Assembly (NCBI GenBank): GCA_002077065.1
Contig: NAJO01000037.1
Location: 62,001 to 126,000 of the forward strand
DNA: 64,000 nt
Source of the DNA: Cryoendolithus antarcticus
Lineage: Eukaryota; Ascomycota; Dothideomycetes; Cladosporiales; Cladosporiaceae
Direction of reading: 5' to 3'
The position numbers and the translations under genes were made by a program. Below are positions 56,083-64,000 of this stretch, one piece after another (within the stretch, counting starts at the first letter, position 1; each line of letters starts with the position of its first letter). Below the pieces are notes generated by a model. The model made no database searches. It saw nothing but the letters and a program-made list of their open reading frames with translations, and was not told the origin of the DNA.

Positions 56083-59000
56083 ATGTTTCCTACGGAGAGA
56101 AACCCGCGACAGTCCAGCAGCGCCAGGTCGTTCTTCTCCCGCAAGAAGGATGAAGGGAGCTATGAAGCTCTCACGGTTCCAGACCGATATCCTGTGTTCG
56201 AGGCACCCGCTGCTTCGCGCCGGTCGAGCGACCAGATTAGCATACGATCCACGGCCTCGCACGACCTGTCACAGCTCGCGCCCTCGCAGACTCGAGACCG
56301 TTTCCTGAGCACCACAACGCCCTCCGCTTTCTCCAGCCAGACAACCCTGGCGCCCTCGCCCGATGGGTTCCACCATCAGCGTCCAAGCGATGATCGCGTT
56401 ATCGAGAAACAATTCCTGGACTTGATGATGAAGCGTGGCTGGAAATCTTTGCCAGAAGGAGCCAAAAGGCAGATGGAAGCATACCCGATCTCGAAGAAAT
56501 GGACCTTGGTGCACCAGGATCGGTTGGCGGAGCACCAGGCGGAACAAAAGCGCAGAATGACGGCGAGGACAACCGTCGCGAGCAATGAGGGAATACTCGG
56601 GAGGTCTGACGAGGAAGGAAGCCCAGAATGGTTTGTGCGGCGGTTATTGGACAACAGTATAACGCCGAAGCAGCTGCAGAGTCTCTCCGTCTCGCTGCGC
56701 ACTCAGCCGATCGCATGGGTCCGGCAATTCGTGGATTCGCAGGGCCAGGTAGCACTGGCGAATGGACTGAACAAGATCAACAAGCGTCAGCAATCCGGAC
56801 CGGCACCAGCAGCGGGCAATTCGACCGAACGAGACCTCGACCGGGAGTACGATATCGTCAAATGTCTGAAGTCTCTGATGAACAACAAGTACGGAGCAGA
56901 CAATGCGCTGCAACACGATAGGATCATTGAGGCTCTCGCAGCTTCACTCATTTCGCCTCGACTGAACACTCGCAAGTTGGTCTCGGAAGTCCTCACTTTC
57001 CTATGCCACTGGGGCCACGATAACCACGGTCATCTTCGTGTTTTGCACGCTCTGGACCACCTCAAAGCTCAGCAAGGAGAGAATGGCCGTTTCGATGCTT
57101 GGATGCGGATCGTTGAAGTCACCATTGATGGCCGCGGAAAGATGGGCTCTCTCGTGGGCGCATCAGATGAGGTCCGCTCGGGAGGGATAGGCATGGAGAA
57201 CTTGCTGATGGAGTACGCCGTTGCTTCGCTGTTCCTCGTCAACATGATCGTAGATGCGCCAGAGCGCAACCTGCATTTACGATGCCATCTCCGGGCCCAG
57301 TTCGTCGGATGTGGGTTCAAGCGCATTATGCACAAGATGGAGGAGTTCCAGTATGAGGTGATTGACAAGCAGATCGAGCGATACCGCACTAACGAGGCGA
57401 TTGACTATGAAGACATGCTGGAGCGAGAGAACAGCTCCATGGTGGACTCGATCGAGGGCGAGACCAAGGACCTCAATGACCCGCTACAGATCGCAGAAGT
57501 CATCCAAGCGAAAATCGGCGGCACGAGGGCCGGCGACTACTTCACAAGCGCTATGCAGCATCTGATGCTTATCCGCGACAATGCAGGCGATGACCGACTC
57601 AGGATGTTTCAGCTAGTGGACAGTATGCTGTCGTACGTCGCCATGGATCGGAGGCTGCCGGACATGGATCTCAAGCAGTCGCTGAATTTTACTGTGCAGA
57701 GCTTGATGGACAAGCTGTATACAGACTCTGAAGCACGCCAGGCGCGAGAGGATGCCCATCAGGCACGCCTGATCGCTGACTCGGCGATCGCTGAACGAGA
57801 TGAGACGAAGGCACAGGTCGAGCTCGGCGCGGACGGGCTTGTCGCGAAGCTGCAGAAACAGCTTCAGGAGCAGCAAGCGGTGATGGACTTGCAGGCTAGG
57901 CAGACCGAAGCCTTCAAAGCGGAGCTGGCAGAGATACAGCGCGTGCGAGCTGCCGAGCTGCAGCGCAATGAGCTCGAGACGAGAGAGCTCTATTTGATGC
58001 TTCGAGACGCGCAGGACATTGCGGCTTCTTCGAAAAAGCAAGATGGCAGACCGGCTGATGTTGCTACCGATCCCACGCAATTGCAGGGCATTCTGGACAG
58101 GGAGAGACTCATGGACAGGCTTGAGATGCAGCTCGAGCGCGCCAAGACGCAGGCGAAGCTTGAGGGCAAGGTATGGGAGCAGTTCAATCCGTCGGATAAG
58201 CTCCGCGAACTGCGTGAAAAGATGGACGGGGGACCAGGTGGCATCGACCCCGATGCACTGCCAGAGCACATGCAGTATCTTGGATCTGCGCCGCGCACGA
58301 AGAGCGCGATACATCGCAAGCCTGTGGGTGCTCACCGCAATCGTGGTGGCAAAGACGGAGCAGAGGATCGAGATCTTGGGACTGAGGACGATTATGATGG
58401 CGAGGATCTGGTTATCGAGAAACCAAGACTCGTGCAGATGACACGACCAAAGGTCTCCTCTACTATCGCAAACGCGACCAATAACATGCTGTCGGAACTC
58501 ACGAGTAGAACTCAACGAGTCGATGGCTCTGACGATGAGGGCGATGGCATCACGACTGGGACTAGTCATCCAAGCCTCGAGAGCCAGAGTCCAAGAACGC
58601 CCGATGACTATGAGCACCCGAAGAACAGCTTTGCAGCGCCACTAATGCCTGGCTTTAACGGTCCTCCGCCACCTCCGCCACCTCCTCCTTCGGGGTTCAC
58701 AGGTGGACCACCACCTCCGCCACCACCGATGCCAGGGTTTAGTAACTCCGCACCACCGCCACCGCCACCTATGCCTGGTTTCCGCGGCATGGCACCACCT
58801 CCCCCTCCACCGCCAATGCCTGGCTTCTCAGGGGGTCCACCTCCTCCACCACCACCTCCAGGCGCACCGAGAGCACCACCACTTCCTGGTGCTAAATCAG
58901 GAGGATGGCTACCTACAGCAGCAGTCCAGGATACCTCTCCAACCGTCGGACACGTTGCACCCAGGCCCAAAAAGAAGCTCAAGGCTCTTCACTGGGAGAA

Positions 59001-60729
59001 GGTCGACTTCTCTGCGCCGTCAGTCTGGACGACTGCAGCACCAACACATGCGGCAAAGGAAGAGAAGTACCAAGAGCTCTCGAAAAAGGGCATTCTGGAT
59101 GAAATTGAATCGCTCTTCATGGCAAAAGAGATCAAGCAAATCGGCAAAAGCAGTAAAGGCAAGGCCGACAAGAAACAGATCCTCTCTCGCGACCTCGTGC
59201 AAGGTATGCAGATTTCATTGGCCAAGTTCAGCACACGAGATGCCGAAGAAATGACACGCATGATCATACACTGCGACCACGAGATTTTAGACAACAGTAC
59301 AGTGATGGACTTCTTGCAGCAGGATGCGCTGTGCACCATTCCGGACTCCACAGCCAAGCAAATGGCGCCTTACAGCAGAGACTGGACGGGCCCTAATCCC
59401 ATGTCTGCCACGCGAGAGCAAGACCCTGCGGATCTGACGAGGGAGGATCAGATATACCTCTACACTGCCTACGAACTGCGACACTACTGGAAAGCTCGCA
59501 TGCGCGCGCTACAGCTCACACGTACCTTTGAGAATGAGTACGATGACTTGTCCGCCAAGCTCCAGCAAGTCGTAGCAGTATCTCGAGCTCTCCGGGAGAG
59601 CGAGACCCTCATGCCCGTGTTTCGCTTGATCCTGGAAATTGGCAACTTCATGAATGAGTCCAACAAGCAGGCGATTGGCTTCAAGCTGTCTTCACTCGCT
59701 CGTCTCGGCATGGTCAAAGATCTGAATAACGAATTGACGCTCATGGACTATGTGGAGAGGGTCATTCGGAAACAGTACCCCGCGCTGGAAAGCTTTACAG
59801 ACGACATTGGAGGGGTCTTGACTGTCAATAAGGTCAACATCGAGCAACTAGGCCAGGATGCGAAGCGATACATCGACAATATCAAGAATGTGCAGTCTTC
59901 CCTGGATGCTGGAAATCTGAGCGATCCCGGGAAGTTCCATCCCGAAGATCGCGTCAGTCAGGTCGTTCAGCGTGTCATGAAGGAAGCCAGGCGCAAATCC
60001 GAGCAAATGACACTCTATCAGAGCGAAATGAACCGCGTCTTCGATGAGATACTGGTACATTTCGGAGACGATCCGAAGGATGAGAGCTCAAAGCGCGACT
60101 TCTTCACGAAGCTGGCCAATTTTGTGAACGAGTACAAGAAATGTCGGATCAAGAACATGGCTCTGGAAGAGACCTACCGGAAGAATGAGGCAGCCATGAA
60201 GCGGAAACAACAGCTCTTTCAAGGAAACAAGTCGGCCTCCTATGCTAGTTTGACTGAGCCTGGAGAGGAATCAGCCGAGGGTATCCCGACTCCGAGAGAC
60301 GAAGTTATGGACACTCTTATGAAGAAGCTGAGGGAAGCTGCGCCCTCGACTAAGGACACGCGCGACCGAAGACGTAGAGCGAGACTGAAGGAGCGCTTCC
60401 AGGTGAGGGTGGCGTCAGGGCAGGAGATACCAGAGACAGGGGATAATGTAAGTGAAGAGAGGGAAAGTGAGGTTGTCGGGGCTGAAATGAGTGAGGCTCC
60501 CCCAAGTGAAGGGGAGGACGTGGCGGGACGTGCCGCCTCACTACTACAAGGGCTCAGAAGTGATGATGCGGCGGTGAAAGTGAGGGCGGCGGCGAGTGAA
60601 CGCGCCTCCAGAAGAGCTCGGCGGCGTGAGCCGCCCACTGGTGCTGTGGCGGCAAGTGATGAAGTGCCGACCACTGTTGTCGTGCCACCGAGCCCGACGA
60701 CAAGTGAGGGTCGGACGGTTCAGGAATAG
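56083..60729 (+). CDS. sepA: Diaphanous-type formin (SepA/Bni1/Bnr1 group), 1548 aa
   Basis: One uninterrupted exon with an ATG at 56083 (MFPTERNPRQSSSARSFFSR). Domains in order: GTPase-binding/FH3 region about residues 105-545 (from VIEKQFLDLMMKRGWKSLPE); coiled coil about 545-705; FH1 with Pro runs separated by Gly/Phe-rich spacers, about 855-940, which binds profilin-actin; FH2 about 960-1370 (LKALHWEKVDF, then LQGDAL-type and EIGNFMNESNKQAIGFKLSS, the latter a hallmark); and a C-terminal DAD about 1405-1440 (VMDTLMKKLREA followed by a basic cluster RRRRARLKERF). The DAD binds the N-terminus and keeps the protein closed until Rho-GTP binds. It builds actin cables and the septal ring. The last 110 residues are Ser/Glu-rich. 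A damaged copy of part of the FH2 region lies at 41249-41735. Confidence 0.95.
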   Translation: MFPTERNPRQSSSARSFFSRKKDEGSYEALTVPDRYPVFEAPAASRRSSDQISIRSTASHDLSQLAPSQTRDRFLSTTTPSAFSSQTTLAPSPDGFHHQRPSDDRVIEKQFLDLMMKRGWKSLPEGAKRQMEAYPISKKWTLVHQDRLAEHQAEQKRRMTARTTVASNEGILGRSDEEGSPEWFVRRLLDNSITPKQLQSLSVSLRTQPIAWVRQFVDSQGQVALANGLNKINKRQQSGPAPAAGNSTERDLDREYDIVKCLKSLMNNKYGADNALQHDRIIEALAASLISPRLNTRKLVSEVLTFLCHWGHDNHGHLRVLHALDHLKAQQGENGRFDAWMRIVEVTIDGRGKMGSLVGASDEVRSGGIGMENLLMEYAVASLFLVNMIVDAPERNLHLRCHLRAQFVGCGFKRIMHKMEEFQYEVIDKQIERYRTNEAIDYEDMLERENSSMVDSIEGETKDLNDPLQIAEVIQAKIGGTRAGDYFTSAMQHLMLIRDNAGDDRLRMFQLVDSMLSYVAMDRRLPDMDLKQSLNFTVQSLMDKLYTDSEARQAREDAHQARLIADSAIAERDETKAQVELGADGLVAKLQKQLQEQQAVMDLQARQTEAFKAELAEIQRVRAAELQRNELETRELYLMLRDAQDIAASSKKQDGRPADVATDPTQLQGILDRERLMDRLEMQLERAKTQAKLEGKVWEQFNPSDKLRELREKMDGGPGGIDPDALPEHMQYLGSAPRTKSAIHRKPVGAHRNRGGKDGAEDRDLGTEDDYDGEDLVIEKPRLVQMTRPKVSSTIANATNNMLSELTSRTQRVDGSDDEGDGITTGTSHPSLESQSPRTPDDYEHPKNSFAAPLMPGFNGPPPPPPPPPSGFTGGPPPPPPPMPGFSNSAPPPPPPMPGFRGMAPPPPPPPMPGFSGGPPPPPPPPGAPRAPPLPGAKSGGWLPTAAVQDTSPTVGHVAPRPKKKLKALHWEKVDFSAPSVWTTAAPTHAAKEEKYQELSKKGILDEIESLFMAKEIKQIGKSSKGKADKKQILSRDLVQGMQISLAKFSTRDAEEMTRMIIHCDHEILDNSTVMDFLQQDALCTIPDSTAKQMAPYSRDWTGPNPMSATREQDPADLTREDQIYLYTAYELRHYWKARMRALQLTRTFENEYDDLSAKLQQVVAVSRALRESETLMPVFRLILEIGNFMNESNKQAIGFKLSSLARLGMVKDLNNELTLMDYVERVIRKQYPALESFTDDIGGVLTVNKVNIEQLGQDAKRYIDNIKNVQSSLDAGNLSDPGKFHPEDRVSQVVQRVMKEARRKSEQMTLYQSEMNRVFDEILVHFGDDPKDESSKRDFFTKLANFVNEYKKCRIKNMALEETYRKNEAAMKRKQQLFQGNKSASYASLTEPGEESAEGIPTPRDEVMDTLMKKLREAAPSTKDTRDRRRRARLKERFQVRVASGQEIPETGDNVSEERESEVVGAEMSEAPPSEGEDVAGRAASLLQGLRSDDAAVKVRAAASERASRRARRREPPTGAVAASDEVPTTVVVPPSPTTSEGRTVQE

Positions 60730-60849
60730 AATACGATGAAGCCCGTCCGGCCTGTCGGTGGCTGGAAGATGTGGGCTGGTAAATAGGTACTTCTCACTAA
60801 TATCAATACCTACCCTATGCTCCCATCATGCGCGCCGTAACCGTGAGAT

Positions 60850-62304
60850 CTACCGGTGATCCGTGTCTGGGTACTTGTGTGTCCAGAAACCGCGCAAATG
60901 CTTCTTTGCACCAGCTTCATTGATCTGATCAAAGTGCGATCGTTAGCAAAAGGTACTCTGTGTTTGCCACGCATTGACGAGTCGCGGGTCAACATACCAG
61001 TGCGACCTCCTTGGGCGTCAATTTGAACGTCATCGCCCTCAAATAATCGCTCAATCTCTGCTCCTTACCCGAAGTGGTGATTGCAACGATATCCTGGTCG
61101 ACACACCACCTCAGACTGATCTCCCCTGGAGTGACCGCATACTTGTGCGCCAAAGACTTCAAGATGTCATCAGCAGGCCCACCAGCGCCTTTTGTGACTG
61201 CCGCCAGAGATCCGTAGGCTGAGGTCGCGATACCCTTCGATTTATGGTAAGCGATCAAGTCTGGATGCTGTAGGTAAGGGTGAAATTCGATCTGATTGAT
61301 GGCTGGCACGACCTTGGCTGTTTCGAGGATCCAGTCGAGGTGCTCGGGGAGGTAGTTCGAGACGCCAATAGACTTCGTGAGGCCACGGGCTTTGAGTTCT
61401 TCCATTTGGGCCCATTTTGCTTGGTGGTCTTCTTTCTTGTCGCTGAAGAAAGGGGCATGGATTAGGTAGCTGTACTGAGGAGTCAGAGAGGACACGGAGG
61501 GCAGGGCTAACAATGGAGATCTCACAGATCCACATGGTCTACGCCGAGCTTCTTTAAGCTCAGCTCGAGTGCTGCTGGAATATCGGCGATATTTGGGAGG
61601 ACCTTGAGGGCAAGTCAGCTCAATCCATGTCCTCTATTCCTCCGCTGTTCCAAAACTCCGACGATCTCAACAAGTAGCATCCCTCCTCAATGCGTTGATC
61701 ATCTGCACCAATGCAGCGGATGATTTGAGAGAGGACCGTCGAGACGACATCGCGAATTGCAAGATGGCCACTAGATGCTCTTACTGGAGCACTTTTCCAA
61801 AGAAGGCATCCTCGGCAAGCATGATAGTTGCACAGGAGCACCTCAGACTTTCGGGAAAGCGAAGGCACCGTAGAGACCACCTACCTTAGTCACAACATAG
61901 AGCTTCTCCCGTGCGACACCACCCTCCTTGATCGCAGTGCCCAACTCGGTCTCCGTCTTGTAGACCTCTGCACCGTCAAGATGCGTATAGTCCAGCTTGA
62001 TCGCAGTCTTCGCGCTATCGATGCAGGTCTGGTCGAGTTTCGATTCGTCACCAGCTTTGTACCACGCTGTGCCTGTGCCATACGCGAGCTGGAAAATTAT
62101 TAGCCGATTGATTCGAAGCAAGAGAATTGTGAAAGATACCATGGGGATACTTGTCCCATCATTCAGCTTCAGCTTCGGGATTGGGGTGTGAATGTTGGCC
62201 ATTGTCCTAATCTGGGGGTTGGGATATGTGCGAGGTATCGAAGTGCTCGCGCTGAAGAACCTGGCGAGTAGGGATGGGCGCCGAATGAGCAGGGCGCTTT
62301 GCAT
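60850..62304 (-). CDS. Aldo/keto reductase, 330 aa, five exons, possible mitochondrial form
   Basis: Exons 62140-62304, 61885-62088, 61526-61602, 60998-61469 and 60850-60924; 331 codons with stop. The tetrad is present: Asp in HLDGAE, Tyr in EVYKTE, Lys in YVVTK and His in YLIHAP. Other family blocks are GLTKSIGVSNYLPEHL, INQIEFHPYLQHPDL and KEQRLSDYLRAMTFKLTP, and the last short exon adds NEAGAKKHLRGFW. Intron 1 (51 nt) is stop-free and 3n; intron 2 is 282 nt, far longer than others here. The start at 62304 yields an Arg/Ser-rich presequence (MQSALLIRRPSLLARFFSAS); an in-frame ATG at 62202 (MANIHTPIPKLKLNDG) would give the usual cytosolic enzyme. Substrate unknown; NADPH-dependent carbonyl reduction is the family activity. 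Confidence 0.88.
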
Positions 62305-62868
62305 ATGAAGAAGCAAATTACGGAAATACCTCACGATTGTATGCGCAACAAAGTCTTATTACAGAATGCGCGCAGGAACAGCGCGCAAGTGACTCGAAGT
62401 GGGGTGCACGACAAGATGGAGTGGGCTGTACCGGCAACAGGGCAATGTTTCGGCACAGGTACCCGGAGTCGTTCTACTGTAGGAAGCGTCCTACTGCCGC
62501 ATCATTCCATCTTCGCATCTCCAAAAGCCTCAGACCGTGACAACGCTCATATAAGGGTCACCGCACCCAGGGAAGGCTACATAGCTGTGTTTATGAGAGC
62601 CATGACCTCAGAGCATGAAATCCAAGGGACAGCCTGCTCTTTGTCACCCGGACAGCAAGTGGTGATCCCGCTGTCGCAGCTACGCCTGTAGTAGCACAGT
62701 AGCATGCGCAAGTGAGACGAGAACAAGCGGAGGTTACTGATAAGATCAGTCATTACAGGTGCGGGTGCACTAGCACAGATATATACACATCTACCTCATC
62801 TCAACATTATTCTTCATTCCACCTCTCCTGTCGCATGGTCATTCTGCACAGTTGCACATCACAACCAT
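62305..62868. other. Upstream of aldo/keto reductase, 3' of alkaline phosphatase
   Basis: About 560 bp between two minus-strand genes. An AT-rich GATATATACAC lies near 62778. No gene that I can support. Confidence 0.4.
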
Positions 62869-64000
62869 CTAGTTACCCCAAGGTCCCTTTCCGGGTCCCT
62901 TCTTGTATGTCGGGTTACCTGGCCCGTAGTGGTGGTAGCCCTTACCACCCTTGCCATGGTGCTGCCAGTTGGTCCCATTGCCCTGGTCACCGTGTCCACC
63001 CTCCTCAGCCTGCTCGCTGCGCGAAGCACCGAGACACTCAGCGATGTGGTAGAAGATGTCGATGCTGTTGTACACACCGGTGAAAAGCTCGTGGCAAGGA
63101 CCCCTGGCGAAGACGGGCACGTCAGTGAGGGAGTGCACGCCCTGGGCTGCGTTCGGCGGAAGGGTGCCGTTGACGATGAAGCCGTTGACGTTGTCCTTGG
63201 GGTTGACGAAGTAGTTGGTGGCTGCGAAGCCAGTGATGTTGGTTGCTGGGAGACGTGGGCCACCCTTGTGGATTTGGTAGTTCTCGCGGTGGTCTGGGTT
63301 GGCACCGAATCCTTGAGCGAGGGTGTAGCGAGGATCCCAGTTAGAGGGGAAGAACTATACGACCATTAGTCTGAGGATGGGAGCAGTGAGAGACACATTC
63401 CTTACCGAGTCAGTGTACTTCAAGTTACCAGTGTTGATGTACTGCGACTCCCCAGAGTTCTGGTATGTGCCCACAGCCTTGCGCTTGTTGCGGTCGGTGG
63501 TCTGGGCGTTGAGGTACTGCGTGTCCGCATTGCCGAATACGTCGAAGCCGTGACCGTGATCGGCAGTAACGATGATAAGCGTGTTATCAAGCTCGCCGAT
63601 CTTGGTCAGGTACTCGATCGAAGCCTTGACGGTATCGTCAAGCTCGAGAAGCTCGCCAAGAGCACGGTCGTAATCGAGGACATGCATCATCTTGTCGATT
63701 GAGGCAGCCTCAGACATGAGGAACCAACCCTTATCACCATCAGCCTTCGAGCGCGTTTCAAGGATATCGATGGCCTTGAGAGTCATTTGCTTGAGACCTG
63801 GCTGATCCAGCGCGTCTCCCTTCGTGCCAGTCGGGTCGTTCTTCTGAGCCTTGAGGTTGTCAGGGAAGACATTACGGTCCACCCACTTCGCCATGTTGGA
63901 TACGGAGAAGACACCAAGCGTTTTGACAGCACTAGAAGCAGCTTGGAGCGCAGTGTTGTTGTAGATGAGATCGTAACCAGCATCGGCAAACACCTTGTAA
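62869..64000 (-). CDS. Alkaline phosphatase (PF00245-type), 5' end off window
   Basis: Two exon parts are visible, 63406-64000 (continuing past the right edge) and 62869-63354, with a 51-nt intron (GTAAGG donor, TAG acceptor, phase 0). The metal-site segments are SEAASIDKMMHVLD (Asp and His ligands) and IIVTADHGHGFDVFG (Asp-His). The second exon holds the fungal-type NITGFAATNYFVNPKDNVNG and VHSLTDVPVFARGPCHELF, with the last His-ligand region and N-glycosylation sequons (NIT, NGT). Start, signal peptide and phospho-serine site lie outside the window. The enzyme hydrolyses phosphomonoesters at alkaline pH and is probably secreted or vacuolar. The last 47 residues are unusual: rich in Gly, His and Lys. 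Whether it is phosphate-regulated cannot be seen, since the promoter is outside. Confidence 0.92.

Noticed and set aside
57613..58617. A 334-codon minus-strand ORF opposite the formin
   Set aside because: Antisense to the formin coiled coil, which forces a Leu/Arg-rich complement; no family match.
58608..58982. A Gly-rich protein encoded opposite the formin FH1 region
   Set aside because: The complement of proline codons (CCN) reads as Gly; it is an artefact of the polyproline tract.

Overview
The window looks like one ordinary stretch of chromosome from a filamentous ascomycete, most likely a dothideomycete. Four things point there: many introns of about 45-75 nt with GTRNGT-type donors and CTGAC/CTAAC branch sites; fungus-specific proteins (STRIPAK Far11, Byr4/Bfa1, SepA-type formin, Emi1, Tif6, Cbf1); very long intron-poor genes next to intron-rich highly expressed ones; and a tandem pair of small LDLPPE..IYD proteins of the kind common in Dothideomycetes. 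No prokaryotic, viral, CRISPR or intact transposon signature was seen. The class assignment is inference.

Left third (1-22 kb): a Ser/Pro-rich protein running off the left edge (-), Rce1 CAAX protease (+), a TACO1/YebC mitochondrial translation factor (-) divergent from a 2035-aa HEAT-repeat Laa1/HEATR5 protein (+), dihydropyrimidinase (+), two tandem paralogues (+), a conserved probable mitochondrial protein (-), an NAD-dependent epimerase (-), the twin-CX9C protein Emi1 (-), an unresolved small locus (-) and an aquaglyceroporin (+).

Middle third (22-45 kb): a Pumilio-family RNA-binding protein (-), Pex4 (-) divergent from a DUF1640/MCUR1-like mitochondrial membrane protein (+), the bHLH factor Cbf1 (+), Tif6/eIF6 (-), a secreted GH5 exo-beta-1,3-glucanase (-), Fes1 (-) divergent from gamma-actin (+), then a 2.5-kb gene-poor stretch holding an orphan ORF and a decayed formin FH2 fragment, then ATP synthase beta (+).

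Right third (45-64 kb): Far11/STRIP (-), Byr4/Bfa1 (-), an F-box/LRR-like protein (-) divergent from Hus1 (+), a complete diaphanous-type formin (+), an aldo/keto reductase (-) and an alkaline phosphatase cut by the right edge (-).

The genes form no single pathway. Themes that recur are polarity and cytokinesis (actin, formin, Byr4, Far11, Rce1) and mitochondrial function (TACO1, Emi1, DUF1640 protein, ATP2). I found no convincing new multi-gene system. The observations most worth following are the rearranged formin relic at 41.2-41.7 kb, the tandem paralogues whose shared intron is GC-AG in one copy and GT-AG in the other, and three stop-free introns of length 3n (aquaporin, Pumilio, aldo/keto reductase) that sit inside conserved motifs and would be translated as false insertions by an ORF-only annotation. 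Exon joins given here come from reading splice motifs and family conservation, not from transcript data.
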